Below are positions 1 through 8,107 of a DNA stretch of 44,774 bases, one piece after another (within the stretch, counting starts at the first letter, position 1; each line of letters opens with the position of its first letter). The stretch lies in assembly GCF_014205875.1 (NCBI RefSeq), contig NZ_JACHEN010000040.1, positions 1 through 44,774 on the forward strand, given 5' to 3'. Under the pieces are notes generated by a model, which worked only from the letters and a program-made list of their open reading frames with translations, made no database searches and was not told where the DNA came from. Source of the DNA: Anaerosolibacter carboniphilus. GTDB taxonomy: Bacteria; Bacillota; Clostridia; Peptostreptococcales; Thermotaleaceae. A program made the translations under genes and the position numbers.

Positions 1-93
1 CACACCTGTTCCCATACCGAACACAGAAGTTAAGCCCTTCAGCGCTGATGGTACTTAGGGGGTAGCCCCTTGGGAGAGTAGGTCGTCGCTGGT
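1..93 (+). rRNA. rrf: 5S ribosomal RNA, 3' portion
   Basis: The window opens inside a 5S rRNA. The conserved core CCGAACACAGAAGTTAAG and the downstream GGGAGAGTAGGTCGTCGC are both present. About the first 25 bases lie outside the window, and the exact 3' end is estimated. It precedes a tRNA array, as at the end of many Firmicute rRNA operons. Confidence 0.93.
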
Positions 94-184
94 TTAAACA
101 ACGGAAATTTCGAGAGTCTTACTCGAAGAAATTTCGTTGGCGTCATGAGCAGTTGCGATAGCAGCATGCGAAATTTTAAAGCGT

Positions 185-259
185 TCCAGAGTAGCTCAAT
201 GGTGGAGCACCCGGCTGTTAACCGGTAGGTTCAGGGTTCGAGTCCCCGCTCTGGAGCCA
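185..259 (+). tRNA. tRNA-Asn (GTT)
   Basis: Cloverleaf with acceptor TCCAGAG/CTCTGGA, anticodon GTT at 217-219, a TTCGA T-loop and encoded CCA. First tRNA of the array after 5S. Confidence 0.95.
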
Positions 260-265
260 TTTTAA

Positions 266-340
266 GGCCCATTGGTCAAGCGGTCAAGACACCGCCCTTT
301 CACGGCGGTAACCCGGGTTCGATTCCCGGATGGGTCACCA
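266..340 (+). tRNA. tRNA-Glu (TTC)
   Basis: Acceptor GGCCCAT pairs with ATGGGTC with one G-T pair. The anticodon stem CCGCC/GGCGG encloses TTC at 299-301. The 3' CCA is encoded. It lies 6 bases after tRNA-Asn. Confidence 0.95.
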
Positions 341-348
341 TCTAATAT

Positions 349-424
349 GGGCGCATAGCTCAGCTGGGAGAGCACCTGCCTTACAAGCAGGGGGTCATAG
401 GTTCGATCCCTATTGCGCCCACCA
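349..424 (+). tRNA. tRNA-Val (TAC)
   Basis: Acceptor GGGCGCA/TGCGCCC, anticodon TAC at 382-384 in stem CCTGC/GCAGG, GGTTCGATCC T-arm, and encoded CCA. Confidence 0.95.
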
Positions 425-433
425 TAAAAAACA

Positions 434-536
434 GTTGACGGTGCACGGTTGACGGTTTTTATGGTGAATGTCTAGAGTCAAAGGCTCAAGAGATAGACCA
501 TAGCAACCGATAACTGACAACCAAGAACCGATAACT
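434..536. repeat. Short direct repeats in the tRNA spacer
   Basis: The spacer between tRNA-Val and tRNA-Leu, about 120 bases, is the only long gap in the array. It holds two copies of GTTGACGGT (434-442, 448-456) and two of AACCGATAACT (505-515, 526-536). No ORF or RNA fold is obvious. It looks like an inserted, degenerate repeat tract. Confidence 0.5.
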
Positions 537-544
537 AAATACTT

Positions 545-628
545 GCGGGTGTGGCGGAATTGGCAGACGCACTAGACTTAGGATCTAGCGCCACGTGCGT
601 GGGGGTTCAAGTCCCTCCACCCGCACCA
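545..628 (+). tRNA. tRNA-Leu (TAG)
   Basis: Acceptor GCGGGTG/CACCCGC, anticodon TAG at 579-581, a long class II variable arm (GCGCCACGTGCGT region) and encoded CCA. Confidence 0.95.
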
Positions 629-634
629 AACCAT

Positions 635-709
635 GCGGAAGTGGCTCAGGGGTAGAGCATCGCCTTGCCAAGGCGAGGGTCGCGAGTTCGAATCTCGTCT
701 TCCGCTCCA
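635..709 (+). tRNA. tRNA-Gly (GCC)
   Basis: Acceptor GCGGAAG/CTTCCGC, anticodon GCC at 667-669 in stem TCGCC/GGCGA, TTCGAATC T-loop, and encoded CCA. Confidence 0.95.
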
Positions 710-729
710 ATATTTTTTTGTGATAGCAT

Positions 730-818
730 GGAGAGGTGTCCGAGCGGTTTAAGGAGCTGGTCTTGAAAACCAGTGACTTCGAAAGGGGCCGTGGGTTCGA
801 ATCCCACCCTCTCCGCCA
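730..818 (+). tRNA. tRNA-Ser (TGA)
   Basis: Acceptor GGAGAGG/CCTCTCC, anticodon TGA at 764-766 in stem CTGGT/ACCAG, a long variable arm typical of serine tRNAs, and encoded CCA. Confidence 0.95.
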
Positions 819-825
819 TCTATTT

Positions 826-901
<76 letters not shown>

Positions 902-950
902 AAACGAAAAAATACCTGATACAGATCTGTATCAGGTATTTTTTCGTTTT
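902..950. terminator. Bidirectional intrinsic terminator
   Basis: A perfect palindrome centred at 925/926 has arms of more than 20 bp. A-runs on the left and T-runs on the right give a U-tract in both directions. It can end the rRNA/tRNA transcript and the convergent apgM transcript, whose stop codon is at 953-955. Confidence 0.9.
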
Positions 951-952
951 CT

Positions 953-2170
953 TTATGCTCCAAACTTATCTAAACGTTTTGCATTTGACAATAGTAAACC
1001 CATCAAATATTTGCTTTCAAAGAAACCAAGGCTGCCCGTATTGCATGCACTCTCATGGAATGCTCTCACATCATCCACATCACAGAATTCACTATGGATA
1101 AGGGTTGGCACAGGATGCCAGCTGTGAGAGCGCATTGCACAAGGAGAGGAATGATCCCCAGTAATAGCTAATACATCGGGTTTATGCTCTAAAAGAATGG
1201 GCAAAGCTTGATCTACTTTTTCGATACAGCTCACCTTTGCTTCAAAATCACCATCTTCACCAGCTTGATCGGTACCTTTGACATGGATAAAGAAGAAGTC
1301 GTATTTTTGACGGCATTCAACATATGATTTAAACAGGTTCTCTATAGAATCAGGAGCAGGTAGTAGATGCATGCCCAATAGGGATGCAATACCTCTATAC
1401 ATGGGATAAGAAGCAATAGCTGCTGATTCTAGCAGATATTTATCCAGCATAGACGGAATCTTTGGCTTTGAAGAAAAACCACGCATTAAAAAGGCATTGG
1501 CAGGTCTTTTATCTTTTAATAATGCAAAACCTTTTTGAATGAATTGATTCACGACATGGGCTAGAAATTGAGAACTCTCATTTTGCCCTTTAGCATCAAG
1601 GGGAGCCTTTCCTTCGTTTAAAGGATCTGTATCATTAATAAGGGCACCCAATTCATTACTTTTAGATCGAAAAACTGTAACAAATCGATGACCTTTGCCT
1701 GGTTCAATAATAATTTCTACGCCATCAATTTCCTTAATTTCTCTTAGTATGTTGCATAATTCCATGGTGGTTTCTGTGGGGATCCGTCCAGCTCTTCTGT
1801 CAGTGATAATGCCATGGTCATTCATCGAAGCAAAATTACAACGGGTGGCTACATCTCCTGATTTGATTTCAAAACCTATTCCTACGGCTTCTAATATACC
1901 TCTCCCTATGGTATGGACAAGAGGATCATAGCCGAAGATACCTATATGTCCAGGGCCGCTGCCTGGTGTGATTCCTGGCAGGATAGGAATGGAACGGCCA
2001 ACGGCGGAAGTCATCGCTAGCTGATCTAAGTTAGGGGTATGGGCATATTCCAAAGGCGTTTTGTTGCCAAATTTAGGGTGACGGATATCACCTACACCAT
2101 CCATAACCAAAAGGACGATTTTTGAGTTGTTTGTTTTTACAGTATCTGCAATTACCTGATCATAGTTCAT
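953..2170 (-). CDS. apgM: 2,3-bisphosphoglycerate-independent phosphoglycerate mutase, archaeal type
   Basis: Cytosolic glycolytic enzyme interconverting 3- and 2-phosphoglycerate without a bisphosphoglycerate cofactor. The 405-residue length fits the archaeal-type (ApgM) branch of the alkaline phosphatase superfamily, which is shorter than GpmI (about 510). Visible motifs are LVMDGVGD near residue 21, TPNLDQLA near 45 and GSGPGHIGIFGYDP near 70, which carries metal-site and phosphate-binding residues. The late FFIHVKGTDQAGEDGD and ITGDHSSP motifs hold the second metal site. The ATG has an upstream GAGGTGAT ribosome site. It stands alone, convergent with the tRNA array, and has no link to the sugar-acid locus except as a downstream glycolytic step. 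Confidence 0.93.
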   Translation of the reverse strand: MNYDQVIADTVKTNNSKIVLLVMDGVGDIRHPKFGNKTPLEYAHTPNLDQLAMTSAVGRSIPILPGITPGSGPGHIGIFGYDPLVHTIGRGILEAVGIGFEIKSGDVATRCNFASMNDHGIITDRRAGRIPTETTMELCNILREIKEIDGVEIIIEPGKGHRFVTVFRSKSNELGALINDTDPLNEGKAPLDAKGQNESSQFLAHVVNQFIQKGFALLKDKRPANAFLMRGFSSKPKIPSMLDKYLLESAAIASYPMYRGIASLLGMHLLPAPDSIENLFKSYVECRQKYDFFFIHVKGTDQAGEDGDFEAKVSCIEKVDQALPILLEHKPDVLAITGDHSSPCAMRSHSWHPVPTLIHSEFCDVDDVRAFHESACNTGSLGFFESKYLMGLLLSNAKRLDKFGA

Positions 2171-2271
2171 GATATCACCTCATCATTTTATTTCTTGTAC
2201 ATTTTTTCTGCCGAGGTTGGAAAATGTGTACACTATGATTATCATGGTAAAAAACATATAAAACTATACTT

Positions 2272-2406
2272 ATGACAGAGAAGTTTTATCAGAGTGGGTG
2301 CGGATATATAAAGAAAGGTGGAGCTAAGGCTACAAAAGATACAAATATTCGTCATATTTCCCGGGAAATATGGGATAAAGCACATAAAATGATTTTTTCT
2401 ATATAA
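2272..2406 (+). CDS. Possible 44-residue small ORF, unknown
   Basis: An ATG-initiated frame of 44 codons (MTEKFYQSGCGYIKKGG...) fills much of the gap between apgM and the receptor gene. It has no clear ribosome site. It contains the 20-bp palindrome at 2353-2372, which may be a regulatory structure instead. I do not recognise the protein. It could be a small gene, a relic or chance. Confidence 0.2.
   Translation: MTEKFYQSGCGYIKKGGAKATKDTNIRHISREIWDKAHKMIFSI
2353..2372. promoter_or_regulatory. 20-bp perfect palindrome upstream of the receptor gene
   Basis: CATATTTCCCGGGAAATATG is fully self-complementary and lies 94 bases before the receptor start. No T-run follows, so it is not a normal terminator. 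It could be an operator or an mRNA hairpin. Confidence 0.4.
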
Positions 2407-2466
2407 AAAGAGGGAAAAGTAGAAAAATATAGAATTAGTTCAAAAATAATCAAAGGGGGATTAGGG

Positions 2467-4053
2467 ATGATTGGACGAATTATGGGTTTGTTTTTTGCGT
2501 TTGCAGTTGTATTGAACGGATATTTCTTTTATCTATCCAAGAGCATCATAGGGATACTTATAGGAAGTGCTTTGAGTTTGAGTGCTGGGGGGATACTCTA
2601 TATCTTAATCATTCCTATAAAACAGATCCTAGAGGATAGCGAGAAAATATTAAATACAAATATTCATAAAAAAATATCATCAAAACATGAGAAGGGTGCA
2701 CTAAGTCCTATTGTTCAAGCATTAAAGCGGCTTCAAAAAAACAACATGGCCCTTGTGGGAAAGATTTTAACTGCATCTGACAAAATATATTCTTATTCTA
2801 ATGATATACAGATCTATTCTGAAGAAACAGAAAAAGGATCTAAGGATATTAACCAATCCATCTTTCACATTACGGAGCAAATGGAACGTCAAGCTATTGA
2901 TGCTGGCAAGACAAAGGAGGATATATCCGTTATCTTTAAGGATATTCAGGAAATGGCGGAATTTGCAAATACCTCAAAAGAGGAAGCAAAAAATATGCAG
3001 CATGTTATTACAGAGAGTGTAGCTATATTTGAAAAAATCACTGAACGGCTCCAAGAAGGATCCCACGCCAGTAGATCACTGGCCCAAGAAATTAAAGAAC
3101 TTGAGAATCAGGCCAATCGAATTGTAGACATTGTGAATGTGGTTACGAATATCAGCAAGCAGACGGGACTATTGGCATTGAACGCAGCCATAGAGGCAGC
3201 ACGGGCTGGCGAAGAGGGAAAAGGATTTGCGGTGGTGGCCAATGAAGTGAAAAAGCTAGCAACGGAGTCAACCACTTCTATTGAGGGAATAAAGGCGCTT
3301 ATAGAAAGTATTATCAGGCAGATTGAAGTGATCGTTGGAAAAATGAACCATGAATTGAGTATCGTTGATGGAAACATTCAATTATCTGCTCAAGCAAAGA
3401 AAAAATTCTTTGATATTCAAGGAGCTACTGAAACAACGACCAAGGCCATAGATCATATATTGGCTCTCACCCAAAAGGAAGTAGAGAAAATTCGAGGTGT
3501 GGACAATTTTATGGGGGCGGTAGCGAATGCAGCGACAGCGTGTAGTGCCACAGCAGAAGAAACTACAACTGCATCCCAACATCAGGCAAAGGCCATGGAA
3601 GAAATCTATGAGTCTATCGAAAAGTTTGGCAATATGGCAAGAGAGCTAAAAACAATCATTATGAGCTATGCCCAGGAATTTCATCTGGACGAAGATGATC
3701 AAAACCATATAGAAAATGTGAAGAACCTGCTTCAAGGGATTGCAAAGGAGCATAAATTGGAGGAACTAACCAATGGAAAACTCAAAGAGGTCAAAGAAAA
3801 GAATACATATCTAGAACTCCTAGCCGTGACGGGTATTGATGGATTGATCAAGGCAGCAACCTTCGAGCTAAATAGTACAATTAGGGACGTTGGCCATAGG
3901 GAATTCTATTTAGATGCTATCAAAGGAAATATTTATGTATCGAAGCCCTATATCTCATCTTTAACAGATGATTACTGTGTAACCATTGCCATGCCAATCA
4001 AAGAAACCTCAGGTAGGATATGTGGCACATTGATCGGAGATGTGACATTATAG
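2467..4053 (+). CDS. Methyl-accepting chemotaxis protein with C-terminal Cache-like domain
   Basis: Chemoreceptor or receptor-like signal transducer expected to work with CheA and CheW. Residues about 4-25 and 28-50 are two hydrophobic segments with almost nothing between them, so there is no extracellular sensor. A HAMP-like and coiled-coil stretch follows. The conserved signalling hairpin lies near 219-262 (IVNVVTNISKQTGLLALNAA, then IEAARAGEEGKGFAVVANEV). After the signalling domain, residues about 448-528 carry a Cache/PDC-type pattern: REFYLDAIKGNIYVSKPYIS, then CVTIAMPIKETSGRICGTLI, then GDVTL. That places the likely sensor in the cytoplasm at the C-terminus. The 528-residue frame is intact, with ribosome site AAGGGGGATTAGGG. 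The ligand is unknown. Confidence 0.9.
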   Translation: MIGRIMGLFFAFAVVLNGYFFYLSKSIIGILIGSALSLSAGGILYILIIPIKQILEDSEKILNTNIHKKISSKHEKGALSPIVQALKRLQKNNMALVGKILTASDKIYSYSNDIQIYSEETEKGSKDINQSIFHITEQMERQAIDAGKTKEDISVIFKDIQEMAEFANTSKEEAKNMQHVITESVAIFEKITERLQEGSHASRSLAQEIKELENQANRIVDIVNVVTNISKQTGLLALNAAIEAARAGEEGKGFAVVANEVKKLATESTTSIEGIKALIESIIRQIEVIVGKMNHELSIVDGNIQLSAQAKKKFFDIQGATETTTKAIDHILALTQKEVEKIRGVDNFMGAVANAATACSATAEETTTASQHQAKAMEEIYESIEKFGNMARELKTIIMSYAQEFHLDEDDQNHIENVKNLLQGIAKEHKLEELTNGKLKEVKEKNTYLELLAVTGIDGLIKAATFELNSTIRDVGHREFYLDAIKGNIYVSKPYISSLTDDYCVTIAMPIKETSGRICGTLIGDVTL

Positions 4054-4059
4054 TAGAAA

Positions 4060-4273
4060 AATACGTCACAACGATAACGGTTGGACAGGGTCGTCCAACC
4101 TTACAAACCACAGAAAATCATGTTTTATGTAGGGAACGATGCCCCCATCGTTCCGAACAAGATAGAGATTCAAAAACCACGGAACGGCGAGGGCGCCGAT
4201 CCCTACTAGATATTGTACACATTGGTTGGGGCGATTCATGAATCGCCCACAGACCCTAGATATCAAGCCAACT
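4060..4273. repeat. Dispersed intergenic repeat, copy A
   Basis: About 214 bases closely match 37419-37630. Both begin AATACGTCACAACGATAACG and end near AGATATCAA(G/C)CCAACT. Inside are several inverted repeats: GGTTGGAC/GTCCAACC, AACGATG/CATCGTT and GGGCGATTC/GAATCGCCC. It begins six bases after the receptor stop codon. There is no transposase, so it resembles a MITE or REP-type structured repeat. It may also help terminate the receptor transcript. Confidence 0.8.
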
Positions 4274-4340
4274 GTCATCCTGAACATTGTGAAGAATCTG
4301 TACTTAGGTTCTTAAGATTCTTCACTGCGTTCAGAATGAC
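4274..4340. repeat. Long imperfect inverted repeat
   Basis: GTCATCCTGAACATTGTGAA at the left pairs imperfectly with TTCACTGCGTTCAGAATGAC at the right, with AGATTCTT-type arms inside. It abuts the dispersed repeat and seems a second, separate intergenic repeat module of the kind common in clostridial genomes. Confidence 0.6.
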
Positions 4341-4466
4341 ACGAATCTAACATTGCCTTAAATAGAATAGGTCCGCACACTACGGTTGTGTCGTAACATT
4401 TATTTATTGTACATCTCGGCTCAGCATAAAAATCAATCCTATAAAGCAGAGCAATCAAATGAAAAG

Positions 4467-4498
4467 ATAAAAGCTAGGGTAATTATCCTAGCTTTTAT
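4467..4498 (-). terminator. Intrinsic terminator of the NCS2 permease gene
   Basis: ATAAAAGCTAGG pairs with CCTAGCTTTTAT (12-bp stem, 8-base loop). On the minus strand the stem ends in a T-rich tail. It lies 30 bases beyond the permease stop codon. Confidence 0.8.
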
Positions 4499-4527
4499 GC
4501 ATGTGAATTTCTAAAAATAATATATAA

Positions 4528-5871
4528 CTAGATAACGTTTTCCTCAGGCTCAACAACAGGCTGAGGTTCTTCAGTTAATACGATATTCAATACAAGAGCT
4601 GAAATTGTACCTGCACTAATTCCAGAGGAGAAAAGGCTTTTTAATACCTCAGGAAGATGAGCAATAAAATCTGGTCTAACGGTAACACCAAGACCTAATC
4701 CAAGAGATACAGCAAGAATCAATAGATTTCTATTACTCATTTCTACATTCTTAAGGGTCTTAATTCCAGAAGCAGCTACGACGCCGAACATGATGATTCC
4801 AGCTCCGCCCAAAACAGGATTAGGCATAATGGCAATCAAAGCACCAAATTTCGGGAAAATACCTAATAACATTAAGATGATACCTGCAACTACCACGACA
4901 AACTTACTGGCGACCTTTGTTAAGGGAATAAGACCAACGTTTTGACTAAAAGAAGTATTTGGACCTGCACCCAAAAATCCAGCAATGAAGCTTCCTACAC
5001 CGTCGGCTAAAATTCCTGCTTCAATCTCATCACTGCTTAGTTCTCTACCTGAGGCCTCGCCAATGGCCATCAGCACACCTACAGTTTCAATGGTTGTAAC
5101 CAGATAGGCGGTAATGAAAGGAAGTACAAATGCGAAGCTAAATGTTACACCAAATTTGAAGATAGATGGCAAAGCAATCCATCCTGCTTCTTTAATGGGT
5201 TCAAAATGCAGCATACCCAAAGGAAAACTAATGGCATAACCAAAGATAAGGCCAAGGATAACAGCAGCAGAGCTAACGATACCCTTTCCATAGCGGTTTA
5301 ATAACATCGTAACAATCATAACAGCCATGGCTACAGAAACATTTTTAAGACTACCATAATCAGCAGAGCCAAATCCGCCAGCAGCCCAGTCAATGGAGAC
5401 GGGGAGTAGGGTAAGGCCGATTAAAGTTACAACAGTACCAGTAACGATTGGCGGAAAGAATTTTCTCAATGGCTTAATAAATCGACTAAGTATAATTTCG
5501 ACAAAAGAACCCAAGATTGTAGCACCAAAAATTGCAGGTAATCCACCTGCAAATCCGACGGCTATAGAAGGACCTACAAAGGTAAAATCCGTGCCCATGA
5601 CACAGGGAACCCTAGCACCGCATTTTCCAATACCTTTTGCCTGAATGAATGTGGCAACACCAGCCATGAACAATGCTGCACTAACAAGATAAGCCAGATC
5701 TCCAACAGGTAAACCTAAAACACCTCCAACAACCAATGGAACAGCTACAATACCGCCAAAAGCAGCCATAATATGCTGGAACGCAAGAAGAATGCTGACC
5801 TGAAGAGGTGGTACATCCTCAATTTTGTAGAGAATCTCCGAATGAACTTGAGCCGATTGACTTTTATCCAT
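4528..5871 (-). CDS. NCS2-family nucleobase (xanthine/uracil-type) permease
   Basis: Inner-membrane symporter of the nucleobase-cation symporter-2 family. The 447 residues are mostly hydrophobic, giving about 12-14 membrane spans. Family signatures are the N-terminal ILLAFQHIMAAFGGIVAVPL, the central FVLPFITAYLVTTIETVGVL, and NTSFSQNVGLIPLTKVASK, whose QNVG resembles the conserved Q/E-N-x-G signature. The start has a clear AGGAGGTTGATTCT leader. Xanthine or urate transporters (PbuX/PucJ type) look closer than uracil UraA, but substrate cannot be fixed by eye. No purine riboswitch is visible upstream. It is divergent from the first gntR gene. Confidence 0.85.
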   Translation of the reverse strand: MDKSQSAQVHSEILYKIEDVPPLQVSILLAFQHIMAAFGGIVAVPLVVGGVLGLPVGDLAYLVSAALFMAGVATFIQAKGIGKCGARVPCVMGTDFTFVGPSIAVGFAGGLPAIFGATILGSFVEIILSRFIKPLRKFFPPIVTGTVVTLIGLTLLPVSIDWAAGGFGSADYGSLKNVSVAMAVMIVTMLLNRYGKGIVSSAAVILGLIFGYAISFPLGMLHFEPIKEAGWIALPSIFKFGVTFSFAFVLPFITAYLVTTIETVGVLMAIGEASGRELSSDEIEAGILADGVGSFIAGFLGAGPNTSFSQNVGLIPLTKVASKFVVVVAGIILMLLGIFPKFGALIAIMPNPVLGGAGIIMFGVVAASGIKTLKNVEMSNRNLLILAVSLGLGLGVTVRPDFIAHLPEVLKSLFSSGISAGTISALVLNIVLTEEPQPVVEPEENVI

Positions 5872-5950
5872 AGAATCAACCTCCTGTTTATAAATATTTT
5901 GAAGCGTACTTATTTGAGACCTCCTTTCTAAGAAAAGTCATTAAAATGAA

Positions 5951-5968
5951 ATATTCTTAAAAGAATAT
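5951..5968. promoter_or_regulatory. Inverted repeat between the NCS2 permease and gntR genes
   Basis: ATATTCTT-AA-AAGAATAT is a perfect 8-2-8 inverted repeat in the 385-base divergent spacer 5872-6256. The rest of this spacer is AT-rich with no ORF or RNA gene that I can see. It could be an operator for the neighbouring GntR protein. That is an inference from position only. Confidence 0.35.
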
Positions 5969-6256
5969 GAAGAGTACATATATAAGTTTCTGAATATTTT
6001 TAAAATACCTTCGTTGAAAATCTATAATTTTTTGAACAAATATATAGGTATTTTTTATAGGACATAAAAAGAGGTTGTTGGAAATTTGGAAAATAGTACA
6101 AACTACATTTGTAGAAAGGTCATAAACGATATGAATGAGATTTGATAAAACTAAGAAGTTGAAAGAAAAATAAAAGATATATCCATAAAATATGATTTAT
6201 GATAAGATATCCATGTTGTAATGTATATCTAAAGAAGATTGGAAGTGTAGAAGAAA

Positions 6257-6931
6257 ATGTTTGATAAAGTATTACTTTCAGAAAAAATAGCAAATAGCAT
6301 TAAGTCTTTAATTATAGATCAAAAGCTACAGCCAGGAGGGAAGCTTCCTAACGAGATAGAACTGGCCAACCAACTGAACGTCAGTCGTTCAACCGTCCGT
6401 GAGGCCATTAAGACATTGGTTTCTAAAAATGTATTGGAGATTCGCAGAGGAAAGGGGACTTACGTATGTGAAAAGCCTGGCATCGCAACGGATCCTTTAG
6501 GGGTTACCTTTATGAATAAAAAAGATCTGCTGTTATATCTTTTTGAGACAAGATTGATCATAGAGCCTGAAATGGCAGCCCTAGCTGCTGAAAGAGCTAC
6601 TGAGAAGAATATCAAGGCTTTAGAAGACGCTTTCCATATGCTAGAAGTTCTAATACTTGAAGGTAAAGATCATACTAAGGCAGATATCAAGTTCCATAAT
6701 ATCATCGCCAAAAGCACTCATAACCCAATTATCCGAAGAATTGTACCTATCATTAATGATTCTATCGTGGAAGGATATCTGGAAACGAAGGATATCCCTG
6801 AAAGCGGAGAAAAAGTATTAGGGCATCATAGAAAAGTATTGGATGCGATTGTAGAAAAGAATGAGGCTCTGGCAAGAAAATATATGAAGGAGCATATCCA
6901 AAGTGGCATGGATCAAATTCTTCAAAAATGA
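6257..6931 (+). CDS. GntR-family transcriptional regulator, FadR/FCD subfamily
   Basis: DNA-binding regulator of 224 residues. The N-terminal winged helix (about 8-75) includes LPNEIELANQLNVSRSTVRE and EIRRGKGTYV, the usual GntR recognition helix and wing. The C-terminal FCD ligand domain (about 90-220) has the D-xxx-F/H pattern in ADIKFHN and a later H in GHHRKVLDAI, consistent with a metal-dependent acid-binding pocket. FCD regulators of this kind (UxuR, ExuR, LldR) commonly sense hexuronates or hydroxy acids. It is the first of two adjacent gntR genes at the edge of the sugar-acid locus, so it is a candidate reader of the 18-bp operators described here. Its ribosome site is weak. Confidence 0.9.
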   Translation: MFDKVLLSEKIANSIKSLIIDQKLQPGGKLPNEIELANQLNVSRSTVREAIKTLVSKNVLEIRRGKGTYVCEKPGIATDPLGVTFMNKKDLLLYLFETRLIIEPEMAALAAERATEKNIKALEDAFHMLEVLILEGKDHTKADIKFHNIIAKSTHNPIIRRIVPIINDSIVEGYLETKDIPESGEKVLGHHRKVLDAIVEKNEALARKYMKEHIQSGMDQILQK

Positions 6932-6978
6932 AGGTGGATGAATAAGAACACATAGAATGAAGGAACATACTAGCATTA

Positions 6979-7015
6979 TTGACACTGTAAACGTAGTGTG
7001 GTAGTATGGTAACGT
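6979..7015 (+). promoter_or_regulatory. Promoter and operator of the second gntR gene
   Basis: TTGACA (6979-6984), a 17-base spacer and TAGTAT (7002-7007) form a strong promoter. GTGGTAGTATGGTAACGT at 6998-7015 overlaps the -10 and matches the core of the 18-bp operator found at 8127, 19218, 19287 and 23231. This suggests autoregulation of the gene at 7058. Confidence 0.7.
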
Positions 7016-7057
7016 GCTCTAGAAAAAATGAAACTATTCTTCTAAGGAAGTGAATAA

Positions 7058-7747
7058 ATGAATTTAGAGATAGAAAAGCAAAAAGACGGTACTACCGTTG
7101 GTGATTATGTGTATGACACCATTAAAAAAAATATTATTAATCTCAATATGCCTCCTGGCAATCGAGTGAGCGAAAAGGAGGTTTCTGACCTGCTAAATGT
7201 AAGCAGGACACCAGTAAGGGAAGCTTTTATTAAATTAGCCAAAGAAGGCTTGCTCTACGTCCTTCCCCAGAGAGGGACTTATATTTCATATATTGATTTA
7301 GATATTGTTGAAGATGCCAGATTTATTCGGGAAAGTCTAGAAAAATCTGTACTTAAAATTGCTACAGAAAAGTTCCCAGAAGAGCTATTAGATGTGCTTC
7401 AAGAAAATATCAATACACAGAAAAAGCTAATAGAGCAGAGAGCTTTTTTTAAGTTTCTCGAGATGGACGAAGAGTTTCATAAAACCATATTTATAGGATG
7501 CAACAAAGCAAGAACATGGTCTTTTATAGAACAAATTAATGCAGAATATAAGCGAGTTCGTATGCTTACCTTTATAGCAGATATCAATTGGAAAGATATC
7601 ATTGGGCAGCATATGCAGATTTTAGAGAGTATTAAAAACCATGATGAACAAATGGGACAGGAAGTAATTAGTAATCATATCAAAAAGCTGATATTTGAAC
7701 AGATTGAGTTAAAAGAAAAGTACCCTCAATACTTTAAAGCAGATTAA
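7058..7747 (+). CDS. GntR-family transcriptional regulator, FCD subfamily
   Basis: DNA-binding regulator of 229 residues. The winged helix (about 14-80) carries VSEKEVSDLLNVSRTPVREA and the wing LPQRGTYIS. The C-terminal half is all-alpha and FCD-like, with DEEFHKTIF and a later HMQILESIKN in place of the usual metal-site motifs. The ribosome site AAGGAAGTG is well placed. Its own promoter carries the 18-bp operator core, which makes it my preferred candidate for the regulator that controls the uxuA, TRAP-1 and relic promoters. The effector is unknown; fructuronate, mannonate or another hexuronate intermediate is likely from context. Confidence 0.88.
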   Translation: MNLEIEKQKDGTTVGDYVYDTIKKNIINLNMPPGNRVSEKEVSDLLNVSRTPVREAFIKLAKEGLLYVLPQRGTYISYIDLDIVEDARFIRESLEKSVLKIATEKFPEELLDVLQENINTQKKLIEQRAFFKFLEMDEEFHKTIFIGCNKARTWSFIEQINAEYKRVRMLTFIADINWKDIIGQHMQILESIKNHDEQMGQEVISNHIKKLIFEQIELKEKYPQYFKAD

Positions 7748-7763
7748 AGACAGATCACTGTTT

Positions 7764-7788
7764 AGACAGGAACCTGTCTTGTTTTTTT
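7764..7788 (+). terminator. Intrinsic terminator after the second gntR gene
   Basis: AGACAGG-AA-CCTGTCT is followed by TGTTTTTTTA. The loop is only two bases as drawn, so the effective stem is shorter, but the T-run is clear. Confidence 0.65.
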
Positions 7789-7827
7789 ATTTGATAGGAA
7801 AGTTTTACTTTTCTATGAAATAAAAAA

Positions 7828-7936
7828 GCAGGGGTTGTAAGGAGAAAATCTCCTGCTGCACTCAGGAAGGTGCTCAGACAGCGGAGCTGTCGTCGAAGGA
7901 AACCTAGGATTTCCTAGCGAAAGCGGCGTAGACGCT
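7828..7936. ncRNA. Multi-hairpin element of unknown type
   Basis: A GC-richer island in AT-rich intergenic DNA with consecutive stems: AGCAGG/CCTGCT enclosing GGAGA/TCTCC (7828-7857), GCAC/GTGC (7858-7873), GACAG/CTGTC (7877-7891), AGGAAA/TTTCCT with CCTAGG inside (7897-7915) and AGCG/CGCT (to 7936). No ORF spans it and no ribosome site adjoins it. It could be a structured RNA, the orphan end of a mobile element (for example an IS200/IS605-type guide-RNA-like end) or a genomic repeat. I cannot match it to a named family. Confidence 0.35.
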
Positions 7937-8107
7937 ATTTTATACTATAGTATATTCTTTGCTTTATAGTTCAAATCTGATACAGGAGAAGTAGATATTT
8001 GGGTTCTGTATATTCTATTGAATTTGAAAAGCTAATAAGAAATATGTATAATGGTAGACACTTTCATGAAAGATAATTTTTAAAATGAACAATCATAAAA
8101 GAGCATA

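Noticed and set aside
2280..2466. Possible cyclic di-GMP riboswitch before the chemoreceptor
   Set aside because: The region lacks the conserved GEMM core and tetraloop-receptor sequences; only a palindrome stands out.
5872..6150. Possible purine riboswitch in the leader of the NCS2 permease
   Set aside because: No conserved purine-riboswitch junction or paired loops could be found on the minus strand; only AT-rich DNA and a simple inverted repeat.
7828..7936. Group I intron, IStron or HEARO RNA
   Set aside because: The stretch AAGGTGCTCAGACA faintly recalls a group I intron core, but the paired partners and length are missing; no nearby TnpB or IscB gene. Left as unknown structure.
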